Source: Floccularia luteovirens (lineage: Eukaryota; Basidiomycota; Agaricomycetes; Agaricales; Squamanitaceae). Taken from it: a stretch of DNA of 64,000 nucleotides. Of this stretch, positions 1 through 14,787 are shown one piece after another. The notes under the pieces are model-generated. The model was not told the DNA's origin and made no database searches. It was given only the letters and a program-made list of their open reading frames with translations. The stretch's first letter is position 1. Every line of letters begins with the position of its first letter. The translations under genes were made by a program, and so were the position numbers. Location of the stretch: assembly GCA_009739215.1 (NCBI GenBank), contig VSJF01000013.1, positions 248,001 to 312,000 of the forward strand, read 5' to 3'.

Positions 1-1485
<1,485 letters not shown>

Positions 1486-1914
1486 TTCCTGTGTCGTTAC
1501 TCTAAGACACAGAAAAGCCCAAGACGAGGATAAGAAGAGGTACTGATCACAGTAAAATGGTACTTGGAAGGACTGTAGACGGGACGTCGACGTAAGGAAA
1601 TACGAAATCGGGTCATATAAAGCACGTGATTGACAATTTTTGGGTGTACAGTAAAGTTACAATATTTACCAGTTCGAGTCAAGTCCAAAATATACGCTGC
1701 CTAGTGTCGTTGGGGATGCCGCCTCCGTTAACAGACTCATCAGTACTCATCGAAACCACTCATCACAGCTTTGGCAAAATATTTGCATTCGAAACTAACT
1801 TTGCCAAAGCCAAAAGTTGATCTACACCATCTCAAGTCCTATAAATTCAACTTCCTTCTGATCACAGTCGCCCACACACTTTATCCCCCCACACACATAC
1901 ACTTTGTATTACCC
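1486..1914. promoter_or_regulatory. Divergent intergenic region GEM1 / F-box gene
   Basis: This 429-bp space between two outward-facing start codons must carry both promoters and 5' UTRs. A pyrimidine-rich stretch with CACACACATACAC precedes the F-box start. I see no further recognisable site. Confidence 0.5.
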
Positions 1915-3491
1915 ATGAGCATCTCTGCACTCCCCAGTGATATCCTAATTCTGATCCTGGAAAATATATCTATCCATGATCTAGCAGCTTTTTCTAGTAC
2001 TTGCAAGAAGATATATCATCTGGTATGCATACTCTGACTGAGTCTCTCACCTCATCGTACTTGACGATATATATACTTTCAGATTGAAGAGTTTGGCTGG
2101 TCCAGACATCTACAGCTTCACCCCCGTCCTTCATGGAGTCTTTCACAGTCAATTGCGTCCTGGTCTCATAAAAGTCTGGCGCGTTACCATGCTTTGACTG
2201 ACAAAGCCTGGTCCCGCTGTGATTTTATTGCTCGCCCCCTATCTCGACCGTGGTCAGGGAAGCTACAACCCCTACTAGCAATCAACAACTCTCGACTGGT
2301 AGTTGCTGCTGGAAGCAATATCTACTGCTATAAATTTGGTTTCGCCGATGAAGGTGCTTCTCCTTCTATGCATCTGGAAGCCACTTTCTCCCTTCTCGAC
2401 TTCGACACGCCAAATAATGATATTACTGCCTTATCTTTTGTTGATGATGGTGGTTTGACCGAAACCCTTTGTGTTGCCTTCCAGGTTGGTACAATGGAGT
2501 ATGTTACACTACACTACGACGAGGATAGGTTGTCATTTTCCAGGAAGGAATTCAATCCTAACTCGCTGCAATCCGCGGATTTCATAGAACACTTCTCCTC
2601 AGCGAGGAATTCCCTTTTATCCCTCTCCGCCTCTGGCATCGCAACATTATCCGTCAATAATGATATAGATGCAAGCTCAACCATAGAACTAAAGACACGC
2701 AGCTGGATTTCACATCTTACTCTAAATTCCTCCACTCCGTATGCGGCATTTGGGACTTCTTCCGCAACACCATTGACTATCTACCCATTTTCAAATGCCC
2801 AACTCTCTTCACAACCTTCGGCAATATTACATACTCATAAAGCAACTCAAAACATGATCCTGAGCCAATCCGCAGTGTATGGGTTAGCCAAAGCTCCAAT
2901 TGGTTCTCCCTGGGGTGCCTCACCGCAGGTTCTCGTGTCTGGATGGTTCGATGGTATTGTTAGATGTTACGACTTGCGCTCCTCATCTCGTCTAGCGCCA
3001 CTGAATGAACAAACACTGTCTCCTTTGAAACCAGTACTCACTATGAGTAACCCATGGCTTGATGAGCCCATCTACTCCGTTTCCTGCGGAGGCGGTTCTG
3101 CCGCCCACGTGGCTGCAGGATCCGCTCGTCATAGTGTAATCTCATTCTGGGATACCCGGTTTCCTTCCTCAGGATGGAGTGTACATGCACCAGGAAATGA
3201 CCCTTCCCCAGTCTACTCCGTCGTGTTGGAAAGTTCTCGATGCTTTGGCGTTACACAAAGTCGTCCGTTTGTGTACGATTTTGTATGCTGCTTTTACGTG
3301 TTATTAGGTTCTTTTCACTGACTCTTCGCCCCATTTTATAGGGACCGGATGTTACGCCAGAAACTTATCCTTCGATTCCACAGAATCGTGACGGCCTCAA
3401 GCGCAAGAAGGGTTCAAACCAAGCGACATGCTACGTTACGACCTATCCTCATACAACCAACGATTATAACACTACCCCCTATGAATATTGA
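1915..3491 (+). CDS. F-box protein with C-terminal WD40-like propeller
   Basis: Probable substrate receptor of an SCF ubiquitin ligase. The N-terminus (LPSDILILILENISIHDLA, then STCKKIYHL) is a classical F-box at about residues 5-40, which binds Skp1. The remaining ~440 residues look like degenerate beta-propeller blades, with WD-like ends at GWFDGIVRCYDLRSS and SVISFWDTRFPSSGW. Introns at 2023-2082 and 3283-3341 join exons of 108, 1200 and 150 nt, all in phase 0, for 485 residues. Without the last splice the frame would stop early at 3321. The last exon ends in TTPYEY. The gene runs convergent with the RasGEF gene, with 285 bp between the stops. The substrate is unknown, and the propeller assignment is weaker than the F-box one. 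Confidence 0.88.
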
Positions 3492-3776
3492 AGCAACCAG
3501 CATAAGTAGAAATTTGTAATTTAGAGAATGTGTAGTGTTTGTGTGTTGTAATGAGTACACGAAAGGACAGAAATATGACGAGATAGCAATGAAAATTTAT
3601 GCTAATGTACTGAGTTGCAATTCATAGAAAATACAGGGGACAAAGCTACTAGACAAAATATTAAGAAGAAATTCCAGAATGAAATGATGGTGATAGACCC
3701 CAGATAGAATAACATTTGAGTAGATGAATAAATTAAAGACACCTTCACGAAAAATTATTAAAAAAAGTCAACTATG

Positions 3777-6700
3777 TCATGATGGTGTTGCTGTCTGAGT
3801 CTGTGAACGCGTAGCCCAGTTAAATAACTGTCGCATATCGCTAGTTGGAGGTGCATCTGCTGCTTGTTTTGGCTCGACTAACAGACTATGACGAGAAAAA
3901 TGGTCAGTCTTATTACAAAATTACATAAAAGGAACCAATGTACCTCCGGCGGTATAAGTCTTGAAGATCGCCGTGATGTCGAGAGTTCTCAAAGGCTACG
4001 TTGAGATATTCTTGTACTTCAGGAATGGCTTTAAGATTATACGGCACTTGGAACCGTTGCATATCTGCATACGATGAAATACGTTCTTAGGTTACTTTTC
4101 CGTATCAAAATATAACAACTCACCTTGAACAATTCTGGCAAGCTTGTGGTACTTATTGAAGTTCAACAATTTTCTACTAGAGTCCATCGGAGAAGCTCTG
4201 TGAGATGGATTGCCTTCTCGACAGAATGTAACATCTGTCAGATATAAGCCTTCAAAAAAATAGATATCAATTATCTGTACTATAATAGAAGGATTATCGT
4301 ATCATACCTAGGAAGGGCACTGCTGGAGGAGCTGTATTGCGTAGTTTTGTGCGGTATTCATGGTAATTACGGCTATGGTCTGCTAGTCTGCGCAACGTCT
4401 CAAGCTGGGTTTTATATTTTTGTGGAAGTCCCTGATAAAAGACGTATTATAAACGATGTACTCTGAAAAATAAAGTGAATTATTCTTACAAGCCAAGTTT
4501 GATGCAGTCTCGATATCGTTGACGAATCCAAGGCAGCCAATATTGACCGTGACGTGCTGTAGTTATTTATTGATGTGCAGCGCTAGGTAAATGGCACGGT
4601 AGTGAGTACAATGTCGCTATTGAGTATTTAAAAACACCTACATCGGCAACCTTGATAAAGAACTTGATCAATAGCGTTCGCTTCTTGATGTCTGGTTCAC
4701 TCAATATACATTCCGCAACCCATCCAGTCACAGCTGTGCTCAAAGAACTAACGGCTTTTACATTCACCGGAGGCTTCGTTCCCTCTTGTCCCGTTTCCAA
4801 GATTTCCTCCGCCTGAATCGCACAATACAGATTGCATTCCATTATTGACAACTGTCTTGCCAACTCCAAGGCATCAAATTCAGTCACAGATATCGCACCA
4901 AAGTCCTTTTTCCTCAAAGCGACAAGCAGAGTCTTCGTCATCATTGGTCGCGGTACTTCTGTAGAAGCTGAGATAGAGTATGGTGGATTTATGGACATTC
5001 CGGGATCACGGATACGTTCACCCTTGGGACTTATTGCCATGTCTGTCGAAAGTCTGCGCATATTGAGGAGTTCTAGGATACGCTGCGCAGGGCCAGGAAA
5101 TAAGAGTGCCAAACCATCTGTAGTAAATGTCGTTAATGGTAGTAGAGCAGGATCATCAACACCAGGCCGCCAGTACATTTCCACCCAGATTTTGATGAAA
5201 TTAGAAACCCGTAAACGAACAGGGATCCCTTTACTCTGTTGCCAAAGCTGCAAATCTTCATATGAGATCCCATTCGGTGGTATCAAATTGTAGCGTGAAA
5301 TAACTGCATCGACCAATTCCAACGGTGAAGAGAACAATCGGAAAGTCATGAAAAATACTGCAGAAAATGCTGGGTCGACAATGCTATCGTGGGGCGTCAT
5401 TTTTTCCACCAAAACATCCATCGTAGCTCCAACAAGATGGCCGTCACTATTGTAAGCAACGTCTTCAACGGAATAGTCGTGTGATAATAGCCATGTTTCT
5501 GAATCATCGGACTGCGGGAGGGATCCTGTGGGCACTGTAGGAAGATCACCATTGAATAATTTTCGGTCAAGTGGATGAGGGACTGCGTGATCTGGAGTAC
5601 TCCCTTCCCATGTTGTGCCATCCTCAGTGGGTACGAAAGAGGTTGGTGAGGGTAAATCGGGTTCCACAGCTGTCTGATATACAGTTATTGCTTTCAACGG
5701 CTTGCTTTCATCCAATGATGTGACATCCGTCTCATCGGATTCCTTCCATGACGACCGGGAGGCATTGCTGTTGTCCGAGCCAGAAGACATTTCCCTCGTC
5801 CTTTGTATGGGCGAGGGAGTCTTTGCCTGAATAGTCAAGTCCTCATCTTCAGTTCCGGCGAGCTTGTAGTGATCAGCTATGTTACAATTGGTTGTCTGAG
5901 AATTTGACGCTTTTGAAAACTTGCTTGGCGTAATGGCTTGTGGTCCACTACCATCAATTGTTGGTATGTTGACAACGAAGGGCCGGTCACCGATAGAACG
6001 GTTCAGGCAGACTTTGACAGCAGCTACACAATCCGCTCCGGCCTTTAATGCTCCCGTAGCTGAGCGCAAGAGAATTTGTTTCTCCTCTTCTTCTGGCATC
6101 GTCGCGGGAACCGAAGCTGTGAGGTGTCTGACTGAATCTGCAAGCGAGCTGGTGACATTGTATAGCCCTTCTTTCGCAGACTTCAGATTAGATATTCGGT
6201 GTACCGGCACGTTTGGATGTAGCATGACAGCCTCAACAATGGTAAGCAGTTTACACACCATCTCTACGATTTCTCTGACTAAATCGTACAGATGGCCTGT
6301 ACTTGACGCATGCGAAGACCGAGAGTGTGAGTGAGCATGACCGATGAAAGCAGCAATAGTGGAAAGGTATTGATCGTGAGTGTAGCGGAGTGCTTCCATA
6401 ACTTGGGTCGAAGTGGATGGTCCAGAAGGAAAAGGTGGCGGTGAAAGATTTGAACTTGAGTTTTGGGAAGAAGTTGATGAGTTAGGGGATACACTTCGAA
6501 CTGATTCAGGAGCATGCCGAACAATCAGTTGGTTCTGCGGGTGTTTTTCTTTCCCTCGGTTTTCCAGGGCCATAGCAGCAACCAAGTGGGAGTCCATATC
6601 GGGTGTTTCAGGTTTCTGTGTGCGTATATCTCCTAGGCTCTTCATACGAGCTAGTGCGCTCTTCTTGTCCGGGTGTCTTTGCTGTGTAGGTGTGCTCCTG

Positions 6701-7868
6701 GACGCTGAACTCAAATCGCTCTGATTACTCCAACGTCGAGCTTCCGATTCCATTGACCCAGCTATAGCATCTCCAGATGCCTGTTGTTCCGGCAATTCCA
6801 CGCCAAACTGAACTGCAACGGCCAAGAACTTGCGCATGTGCGCGAAAGCCTGTCCGCCAAGCCTCAGCATATTTTCGATTTCTTGGTTTCGGGTCTCATC
6901 ATCACCAATTTCCTCTGACGCTTTTTTGGCTTGAGCAACCAGGGCAGCGAGGATGGTCAAGATTCGTCGACGCTCTTCAGCTAGGATAGGGAAACGCTGC
7001 AATATTGGGGCATCGCGTTGTAATGTATCTGTCTCAGAAAGGATGGAGCGAACGCAGGATATGATACATGCGGTGGAAGGCTGAAAATGATTGATTCTGT
7101 TTGCGCTCACCGCGTTCTGTAGCAATGAGAGTCCCTGTAATAGCGGAATCATAATCTCAGGGCAGTATAGATCTCCCTCTTGCCCATAAACTTCAGCTAA
7201 TGAGCGGTGATGACTATGTTGACCATGACTTCGAGAAGAAGTACTACTAAGCCATGAAGTAGCAGATGCTGCAGACTTGCTATGCTTATGATGTGAGAAC
7301 TATTATAACGTCAGTTTTATCCCCTATCATAGAAACAAATGCGTACAGATTGCATTTCTGGTGGTTCTTCTTCCGTAAGCGAGGTAACATCGGCGTTTAC
7401 ATAGTTGCTGGGAAACCAGCCTCTGCGTCCGTCGAGTTCACCGTCCCACCATCCACTAGAGTCTCGATTTAGGACATGTATCACTTGCCCAGCACGAAAT
7501 GAAAGACACGTCGCATTCTGCTGTTGGGGTGCATAGTCATGCATAGCTAGAACATACTGGGGCCCAAATTGAACGGTCTCGTCAATGGTTGGGCTCACGG
7601 ATCGGGAGCGAGAGTAGTTTTCAGAACCAAGTTGAACGAGAGAACTGGATGATGCGTTTCCAGAGGATGATGCAGGGGAAACAATTGAGAGAGATGAGGA
7701 TGTAGAAGCATTGCTGGTACTGCGCATTCGCGAATGAACTTTGCTAGGACCCGCTATAGCATTCGTTGACAAAGAAGTGCTTCCCTGGCCGCGCAAGTTC
7801 ATTTTTAAAGATGACGGTCCCGCAGCCACTGTGCCTGAAGTATCAATGGTGAGTTGGGTAGAATACAT
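3777..7868 (-). CDS. SH3 domain Ras guanine-nucleotide exchange factor (Cdc25/Sos type)
   Basis: Exchange factor that loads GTP on Ras, upstream of cAMP or MAPK signalling. I assemble seven exons: 7347-7868, 4642-7284, 4490-4582, 4308-4431, 4124-4249, 3944-4064 and 3777-3885, for 1245 residues. An SH3 domain lies at about residues 105-158 (ALYDY-like AMHDYAPQQQ, then SSGWWDGEL and GWFPSNYV). A long low-complexity middle follows, then a RasGEF N-domain near residue 786 (SDGHLVGATMDVLVEKMTPH). The catalytic RasGEF domain starts near 966 and contains MECNLYCAI, ILAALDSSTISRLHQTW, and PPAVPFLG joined to LYLTDVTFCREGNP. The start at 7868 is the first ATG before the SH3 region; an ATG farther upstream, in the same frame at 8060, would add residues that look like UTR. 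Domain order matches basidiomycete Cdc25 homologs. Confidence 0.93.
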
Positions 7869-8645
7869 GACGAACGAGTAGGTATGAAGTCGAAGGTACT
7901 GTTTTTGAAAATAAAGCCTGGATGAGATATTACAGGAACAATGGTTGTCAAAGCCTGAAACAGAGCAGTTTAATCTATGATACGCACCAGATATCTCTAA
8001 TAACCAGTACAAATGGTGTTTGTCTCCAAGAATATCAGCGCTCAGCAACGATGGAATCAATCAATAACTCAGAAAGATCCAGTTGATTGATAATCATATG
8101 TCCTCTGTAGAGGGTTCCGGAGGCGGCAGGATAATTTCTTGTACAACAACGCGTGCAGATGGGGTATATATGCGTGTTATTTGGAATTGGTTCAGAAGAG
8201 ATGCCAGGTATCGAGAAAAGGCGGGGAATAATACAGAAGTATGAGAAAGGTGCGAGATAGAAGGAGGCCTTAAGTCGTGAGCCCAAGTGAATGGACGCTT
8301 CGCTAAATGGCGAGGACGTTGCTGCAGGCTGTCGCCTTTACGACTCGACTTGCAACCAATTTCTCGAATCCAAAATCAACCAAACATAACACGTACAAAC
8401 AACTTGATTTCCCATGTTTTTGAACTCATTTCATTTAAACATTAACCAAGAATCTTTCGGTGGAAAAAATACACAAATGCAATGGGCTAGTGCTCAATTG
8501 TAATTGTTCAATGTTCAGTTAGTTTAATTTACTCAAATACTCGATATAATAAAACATATCGTTAGATTACGTACTCAGCACGTACCACTTAGTATGCACG
8601 TGTCGCGATTAATGATCTCTCTATTCCATCAACTTTAACCTGTAC
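7869..8645. promoter_or_regulatory. Divergent intergenic region RasGEF / coiled-coil gene
   Basis: This 777-bp space lies between two outward-facing genes. It contains ORFs on the minus strand that carry no family signal and probably represent 5' UTR or intron of the RasGEF mRNA. No conserved regulatory element was recognised. Confidence 0.45.
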
Positions 8646-10062
8646 ATGGCGAATTTAAGTCCTTCCTCTCGCCTTGCAGACTCCCTGGCTGCTTTATCAC
8701 GAACAGCATGTCAAGCAGTATGTTGTTACTTTCTTCATTGTTCGCCTTCCATAATGACGCCTCGTTATAGTTCATGGACCTTGAGACACAATCACGATCG
8801 GAAGTTAAACGCGCAATTTCGGAATCTCGTGAAGCACACCGGCTACGGGAAGAAGCTATAAAGGAACTCCATGATTCTCAATTAGACGCGCAAAGATGGA
8901 AACAGGAGGCCACTGTATGCAAGGCTGCTGTATGTCGTCCCTGCAACGAACTGTCTGAACTACTTATCACTCCTTTGTAGCTAACCCAAGCCGAAAGCAT
9001 TGTGCGTAGTCTCCGAAATTCAACTTCAACCCAACAAACTAACGTCCACCACTAGAATGTCCATCACACAGAAACTATTACCCAATTGAAAAGAGAGCTG
9101 AAGAAGGCAGAGGACCAAGCAAGAAATTGGCAAGATCATTTTACACGAGTAGAACAAGCTAGATGTGCTTTAGTATCTAGAGTAGACGAGCTTTCTGAGC
9201 GGTTGCAAGTACGTTCTCTCCCATATCACCAGTCCAAAAATCCCAATTCAACTAACCCACCGCTTAGTGGCGGCAACAACAAAGGCGAGAATTTGACCCC
9301 GAAACTGTCACCAGCACCTCTGAAGATTCACCCATATCGTTAAATAAGCAAAGGCCACGGAGAAGCTCGCAAAACCAACCACCAGCATATAAATCCATTA
9401 TCCACTCAAACCCTACCCCCGCCGAGTCTCCTATTCACCCTAAACAGAATGAACATAGTTTGGCGCCTGGAAAGAAGACAAGAGATTCTTTGCCAATCAA
9501 TAATGGTAATCCCTTATCTGACCGTCTGCAACGAAAGCCTTCGCGTGCTGTTAAGCAAAATCAGAAATCTCAAGACGTTGACATTCCGAAAGATACCACA
9601 GAAACTAAGACCCAAGAAGATCCAAATGTTACCAACAACTCTCCGTCTACTACCTGCATCTCATCATCTATTGTCCGCCATGTAAAAGTTGTTATTAATG
9701 TGAAACAAGAAGAGGAATCTGAAACAGAAGAGCTGAATGAAGCTGTTAAACCCCCCAAAAAGCCTAAAACATCAAGACGAAATCGGCAAATCTTGGATGA
9801 TGATGACTATTCTGACTCACATCCTCAAGATAGTGATAAAAATGATGACGATGATGAGCTTATGATGGGCGCGGAAGTAATTATTATACATGCTATTCTA
9901 TTTTCATCATATACTAAGCAATGCAATTTTTAGGAAAATCACCGAGAAGTATATGGAACATATAGTGTTGATGCTTCACCCAAAAAACGCCCAAAATCTT
10001 CCGTTGCCGGCACTCGCGCGACTTCGACTGCAAAGAAACGCAAGGTTGATAGTTCTAAGTAG
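8646..10062 (+). CDS. Coiled-coil, probably nuclear protein of unknown function
   Basis: I do not recognise the family. Six exons join in frame (8646-8717, 8771-8929, 8981-9001, 9056-9208, 9268-9876, 9934-10062) to give 380 residues; the third exon is only 21 nt. Residues about 25-135 are a heptad-like, charged coiled coil (KRAISESREAHRLREEAI, LKRELKKAEDQARNW). The second half is low-complexity and polar, with a short hydrophobic patch HVKVVINVKQEEESE, an acidic run (DDDDYSD, DDDDELM) and basic clusters PPKKPKTSRRNR, PKKRPK and a final KKRKVDSSK that resemble nuclear localisation signals. Consistent phase across all five introns argues that the gene is real. It runs convergent with ERV46, with 191 bp between the stops. 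A chromosome- or chromatin-associated role is possible but is inference only. Confidence 0.75.
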
Positions 10063-10253
10063 GAAAGTTCGAACATTTTCAAGGACGGTTAGGACAGCTC
10101 GGTTGATTTATTCTTGCATAAACAATTTCCAGTGGTTGTATTGTATTTTTTTTAGGATTGTTGACTGTAGAAGCTTTACAATGAAAGTTGCTCGATTTTG
10201 GTTGACATATATTATGTCTGATATAAAGGTAGACTACCTTTCAGTACAATATC

Positions 10254-12046
10254 TTACATGACCTTAGGACCTCCGTAGCTAGTGCCACTTGCCCCAGACG
10301 CGCCTGATTTCTTCAAAGCGCGACTTGTAGCAAACAATGCACTGTCAAGTAATGAAGCTACAGTAAGAACTCCACCAACGATCGCGCAAGTTCTAATATA
10401 TCGGTTAATAACAGATAAAGCATATAACTAAATTAGAAAACTTACGAAGTTACAAAGTGTGCAAATGACTGTCGTGTGTCAGAGTGCACAACGAGAATAG
10501 GCGAAATCTCAAAGTTGAAGAATGCACCTATTCATTCCCTCATTCAATATGCTGAAGATTGTTGATTACGATGGACGGATTACATACCAGGTACTCCAGT
10601 AACACCATGTTGGACATGGATGCCTCCAGGAGAATCTCCTTGTCCACCTTCTGTCAAGTCACGCTCGAAATGCGTCGTGCTATATTGATGAGTATTGACC
10701 TAAATTAAAAAAACCTGTTGGACATGTCTTTGCATAGAGTGGAACCACATTACTCACAATTTTACCATCCAAAGTTCGGAATTGAGTTGATACAACTTTG
10801 AGGAAATATTGGAACATGTATTGTGTCTTTGCAGTCTATAAACAATTATCAGATACCAGATTATCAGATGAAACCGGTAAATAAGAAGCTTTACCCTTGC
10901 GGTGGCACCGTCTAATGGATTGACGAGCAGACCCATACGTTGCTTCATAGAACGACTAGCCTCTGCTTTCCAATAATCGTATTCATCATCACCTATACAA
11001 AAAAACCTCAAAAACAAAACAGAAGTTTTTGACAATCCATACGTACCTTCGAATGAGAAGCGATGAATTGTATGAGAAAAATCATGTGGACTACCATCAT
11101 CGCGCAAGTATGGCACAAGCTCATAGAAGTTACGTGTGTTGGTCTGGAAAGAGCGTCCCGGTGATAGATGGATATTCCCAATGACTTTATTCACACGAAT
11201 GCGACCAGAGATGTTACAACCTTCATCTGCTTGCTCCTTCAATTTATCGGCCCAACCTTCATCTTTGCACTATATATGGAAACAAAGTTAGTCACTGCAC
11301 ATAAAAGATCTACAGGAAGCACTGAACCTGTTCAATTGCCTCTGGGTTGGTGAAACTCCACCCTCGATTAACGTACGCCATTCTTACTTCCTCACACGTA
11401 TTACAACATCCACTCGGCGGTTCCAAGCCACCATAGCAAGACCCACAACTTCCATCGTTTTTTTTCCCTTCGTTCATCTTGTCAACCTCGTTCCGCAGCT
11501 CCATGCTATATGAGTTAGGGACGACGCCCCCACTCTTATCTAGCCGCGTCTTGAGGATATTGTGTGATATATCGCGTTGAAGTTCTCCACTAATATCCAT
11601 AACATCGAGACTCAACACTGTAAAGGGTTATAAGGTTACACGTGCACCTATTCAAAACATATGGGAAACGCAATATACTGACGGTAACACGGTACTCTGG
11701 GAAAAGTGACATTCATATTGACTGTCAATTTTTCTCCCCTGCTTTTGTCCACAACAATCGATGTGTCAATGACTACTCTCCGATAATCCAAGAATTCCAT
11801 AGTTGTAAAAGCCAAAATAATGGCAGCAGAGAGTATGGTCACTAAAAAAACCTGTGAGTCATTTCTATTTTTCACCACAAAACTTGAGCTTACAGAAAGC
11901 GCCTGTGCGTGTCTTGACCTTCACATCTTCGGTGGTCTACAGAAGAATAACTCTAGCTCTTTTAAATTTCTTGACCTGAGGTAAGACTGACGTACTTTTC
12001 CGAAAGCGTCAATGCCCTTCAGGGATCCAAATAAACCTTTCGCCAT
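10254..12046 (-). CDS. ERV46: COPII vesicle protein Erv46/ERGIC3
   Basis: Membrane protein that cycles between ER and Golgi with Erv41 as a retrieval receptor. Ten exons join in phase (11996-12046, 11894-11936, 11683-11841, 11328-11617, 11047-11269, 10895-10992, 10758-10835, 10588-10699, 10446-10527, 10254-10392) to 424 residues, the usual family length. A cytosolic N-terminus (AFGKTTEDVKVKT) precedes one transmembrane segment (FLTILSAAIILAF) and a large lumenal domain. That domain has paired cysteines (CGSCYGG, CCNTCEEV), GWSF and GCNISGRIRVNKVIGNIHLSPG. A second membrane segment (CAIVGGVLTVASLLDSALF) lies near the C-terminus. VPS45 lies just upstream on the same strand, 237 bp away. The family assignment is firm. 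Confidence 0.95.
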
Positions 12047-12283
12047 TGCCAAACGCTTGACTACTCGACTTTGACAATGAGGGAGTAGTTGAGATAAGAG
12101 AAGAGAAGAGAAAGAAAGTGAAGACGAGACACAAGCGACTCTTGACAACAGTACCGATATAATGATCAATGTATGAAATTCAGCAAATGCTACTGGTGTC
12201 GTGATCGCATTGACGTGTCACCTCACGTGTCCCCGAGCTTTATCCTCAGTTCAACCAATTCTCGTACTAACTAATTATATGTT

Positions 12284-14787
12284 CTAAGGAATAGCAATAC
12301 GATCCACTCCTTGCTTTACTTTTCCAATCAAATTCAAAACACCATCTCGAATCCCATCAGCCTGAACCCCAACTGCTTCACCACTCGTCCTATAAACTCC
12401 TGTTCCACCAGGACCCCCAAGGCTAACATTAACCCCTCCAAGGTTAAGATTAAGAACGGGGGCATTAGATGCAGATTCGGGTGGAGGATCATATATTGAG
12501 ACCGGGAACTTGACAGCGGCGCTTTGTAGCATCTCAATAAAACTGAACAAGTGGTCCAATTAAAAAACAAAACGTTGACAGAACGTCACTGAAACGTACG
12601 ATGACGAGTTATGCACACATGACCCGCCTAATAGTACCCGAGCGCCACCAGCTGTAGGAACGCCTCCATTTGAAGCGGTGACGGGATCTTGGTTGAATAG
12701 AGTCGCTGTTCTGGCTTCTTCATATGTCGTTCCCCCGATCATAAATATTATCACATCTTGAGGTCTAAAAACAGTACGAATTTGATTAGAATCCCCATTT
12801 CTCCGCCACAGAATACAATTAGACCTTTGTAGTGCAGCATTTGCGCCGACATTCTCCAAGAATGGATAGCTAGTTTCCCTCAATCGTCCTTTGAATAGTT
12901 GTTCTAGGGTCTGTGAAAGTTGAGGAGTATGTTGAGTGTATACATTCTCTACACCCTGTAGCGCTTATTAAAACATGTATCGGTTCAGTTTGTTATATAC
13001 GTACCTTGAGACCTTTAAGGGCTGAGCGTCCTTTCGCAAGTAGAGATTCCGTCGAGAAAATATCGTCTTGGCGTTGGTCTGTACCCGCCATGTTCAAGCA
13101 CACATATACAAGCTATCAAACAGCAATTACCATTACTCAACACAAATAGATCTATCACCAAAACTTAAGGCTCACTTTTGCATCCTCTCGAGAAACTCCA
13201 TTTTCTAGCATTAAATTGATGAGCGTCGCAATGTTGGCCGTTTGGGTCTTTTGATAACGTAAAGCATAAAGAATCACAACCCGAAGTTTACTTCGGGGAG
13301 GCACAGCTTTATCAGTTATGATGGCTCGAACACTCTAAATTGAGAATTGACGGTGAGTTCCTCGGCCGATGACTTTTTGCGGTGTGGAAACATAATCACG
13401 TTGAAATCAGCCCCAGAACTCGTTGCCAGTCCTTGCTCCACCTCCCCAACATCAAGTAACTTGTCTCGTCCAACAAGTCGACTCAGTTCTCCTACCAACG
13501 CCACGTGTTTACTAACATTTCCCCCCATCTTCCTAAATTCCGGATATTCTTCGACAAAACGTTTCATGTCGGCAATTGAGTTGATAGAAGCTGGAGATTG
13601 CGCTGCAGACCGAGATTGATAGGATTGGACATAGTCTTTCAATGACGTTCCCAAATCTCCGAATGTTACAAGATAATGTTTTTGGAAGAAAGGATCAGTC
13701 GAAGTAGTCAAAGTGATTTCCTAAGACACATGTCAGTTTACAGCATCGAAATTTTACTCCTCCGCGTCGCACGCACGGATAATTCTTGATTGATGTCTGG
13801 AACCAAACTTAAATCGACCCGACCGTTTTGAATACCGAGAAGTTCATGAACCATGGCTTGATAGGTCCACTGTGACAACAAAGGCGTTACAGGGTCGTGC
13901 CTCCGGTCAAGTATGAGTAGTAATGGTGGAACTTGAGTGGATTGAAAATTGAAGAGAGATGCCTCGGATTGTACTCGGTGCTATTATTGAAATCAAGGAC
14001 AAGAATATAACCTTGACTAATGGACTGACCAGAACTTCAGTCCCTAGCTTCTTTGCCATTGTGCTCCTATTTGCATATCGAATGATTGGTTTCTTTCGCA
14101 GACTAAGCAGAACAGCAATGATGCCTTGAATCGAGAGTTCTAATGCTTTGGAATCCCATGAACTAAAACTGGCACCATATAGTGGTCTCTTAGTGGAAGG
14201 TGTATGATTCAAGGAAAATAAGCAGGGCAGCAACGGGGCATAATCAGCAAAATATTCCTGCATATATTCAGTCCACCTCCGAATTGCGCAGCATCATGAC
14301 ACCAACCTGTACTTCTCGCACAACTTCATATTCGTCAACTTCTGCTAACCTCTCAATTGCCGTCTTGCTAAGAATGTTGCTGAAATCTGTAACATGATCA
14401 GAATCATTTCGTAGACCCAGTATGGACCTTTTATAATTCACCGACTGACACAGGTAGTACTCCCCATATTTTGGTTCTTTGAGTTCCAACTCAAGAGCTT
14501 CCAAACTATCTTCACTGCATTGCAGAAAGCAAATGCATTTCATATGAGGCATACGGTCTCGTTTCTTATTGTCAATGCGGTCCGTTAAGTAGACTTGATG
14601 CGAGAGCAACGTTGACTGCGTTGAAGCCAGTGAGACTATCGGGGTCTATCCATTTGATTTCAACCAAATTGAGTAATCAAAATGATTCATGACATACTGT
14701 GTGTGTGTCGAGAAGGAGAACCTTCATGGAAGAAGGTGTGGACACCAACTTGTCGACATACGTCTCAACAGCTTTGACGACATCCAT
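12284..14787 (-). CDS. VPS45: Sec1/Munc18 protein Vps45
   Basis: SM-family regulator of Golgi-to-endosome fusion that binds the syntaxin Tlg2. Starting at [14 protein letters not shown] (14787), short introns separate blocks typical of Vps45: [26 protein letters not shown]-like PKYGEYYL, then [32 protein letters not shown] and [25 protein letters not shown] (shown in part). Next come [24 protein letters not shown] and [15 protein letters not shown]. The C-terminal part carries [19 protein letters not shown], which is diagnostic. About ten introns are needed, all short. The tail after residue ~560 is glycine/asparagine-rich ([17 protein letters not shown]), as in other basidiomycete homologs. 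Exon edges were followed by frame but not all recorded to the base. Confidence 0.94.
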
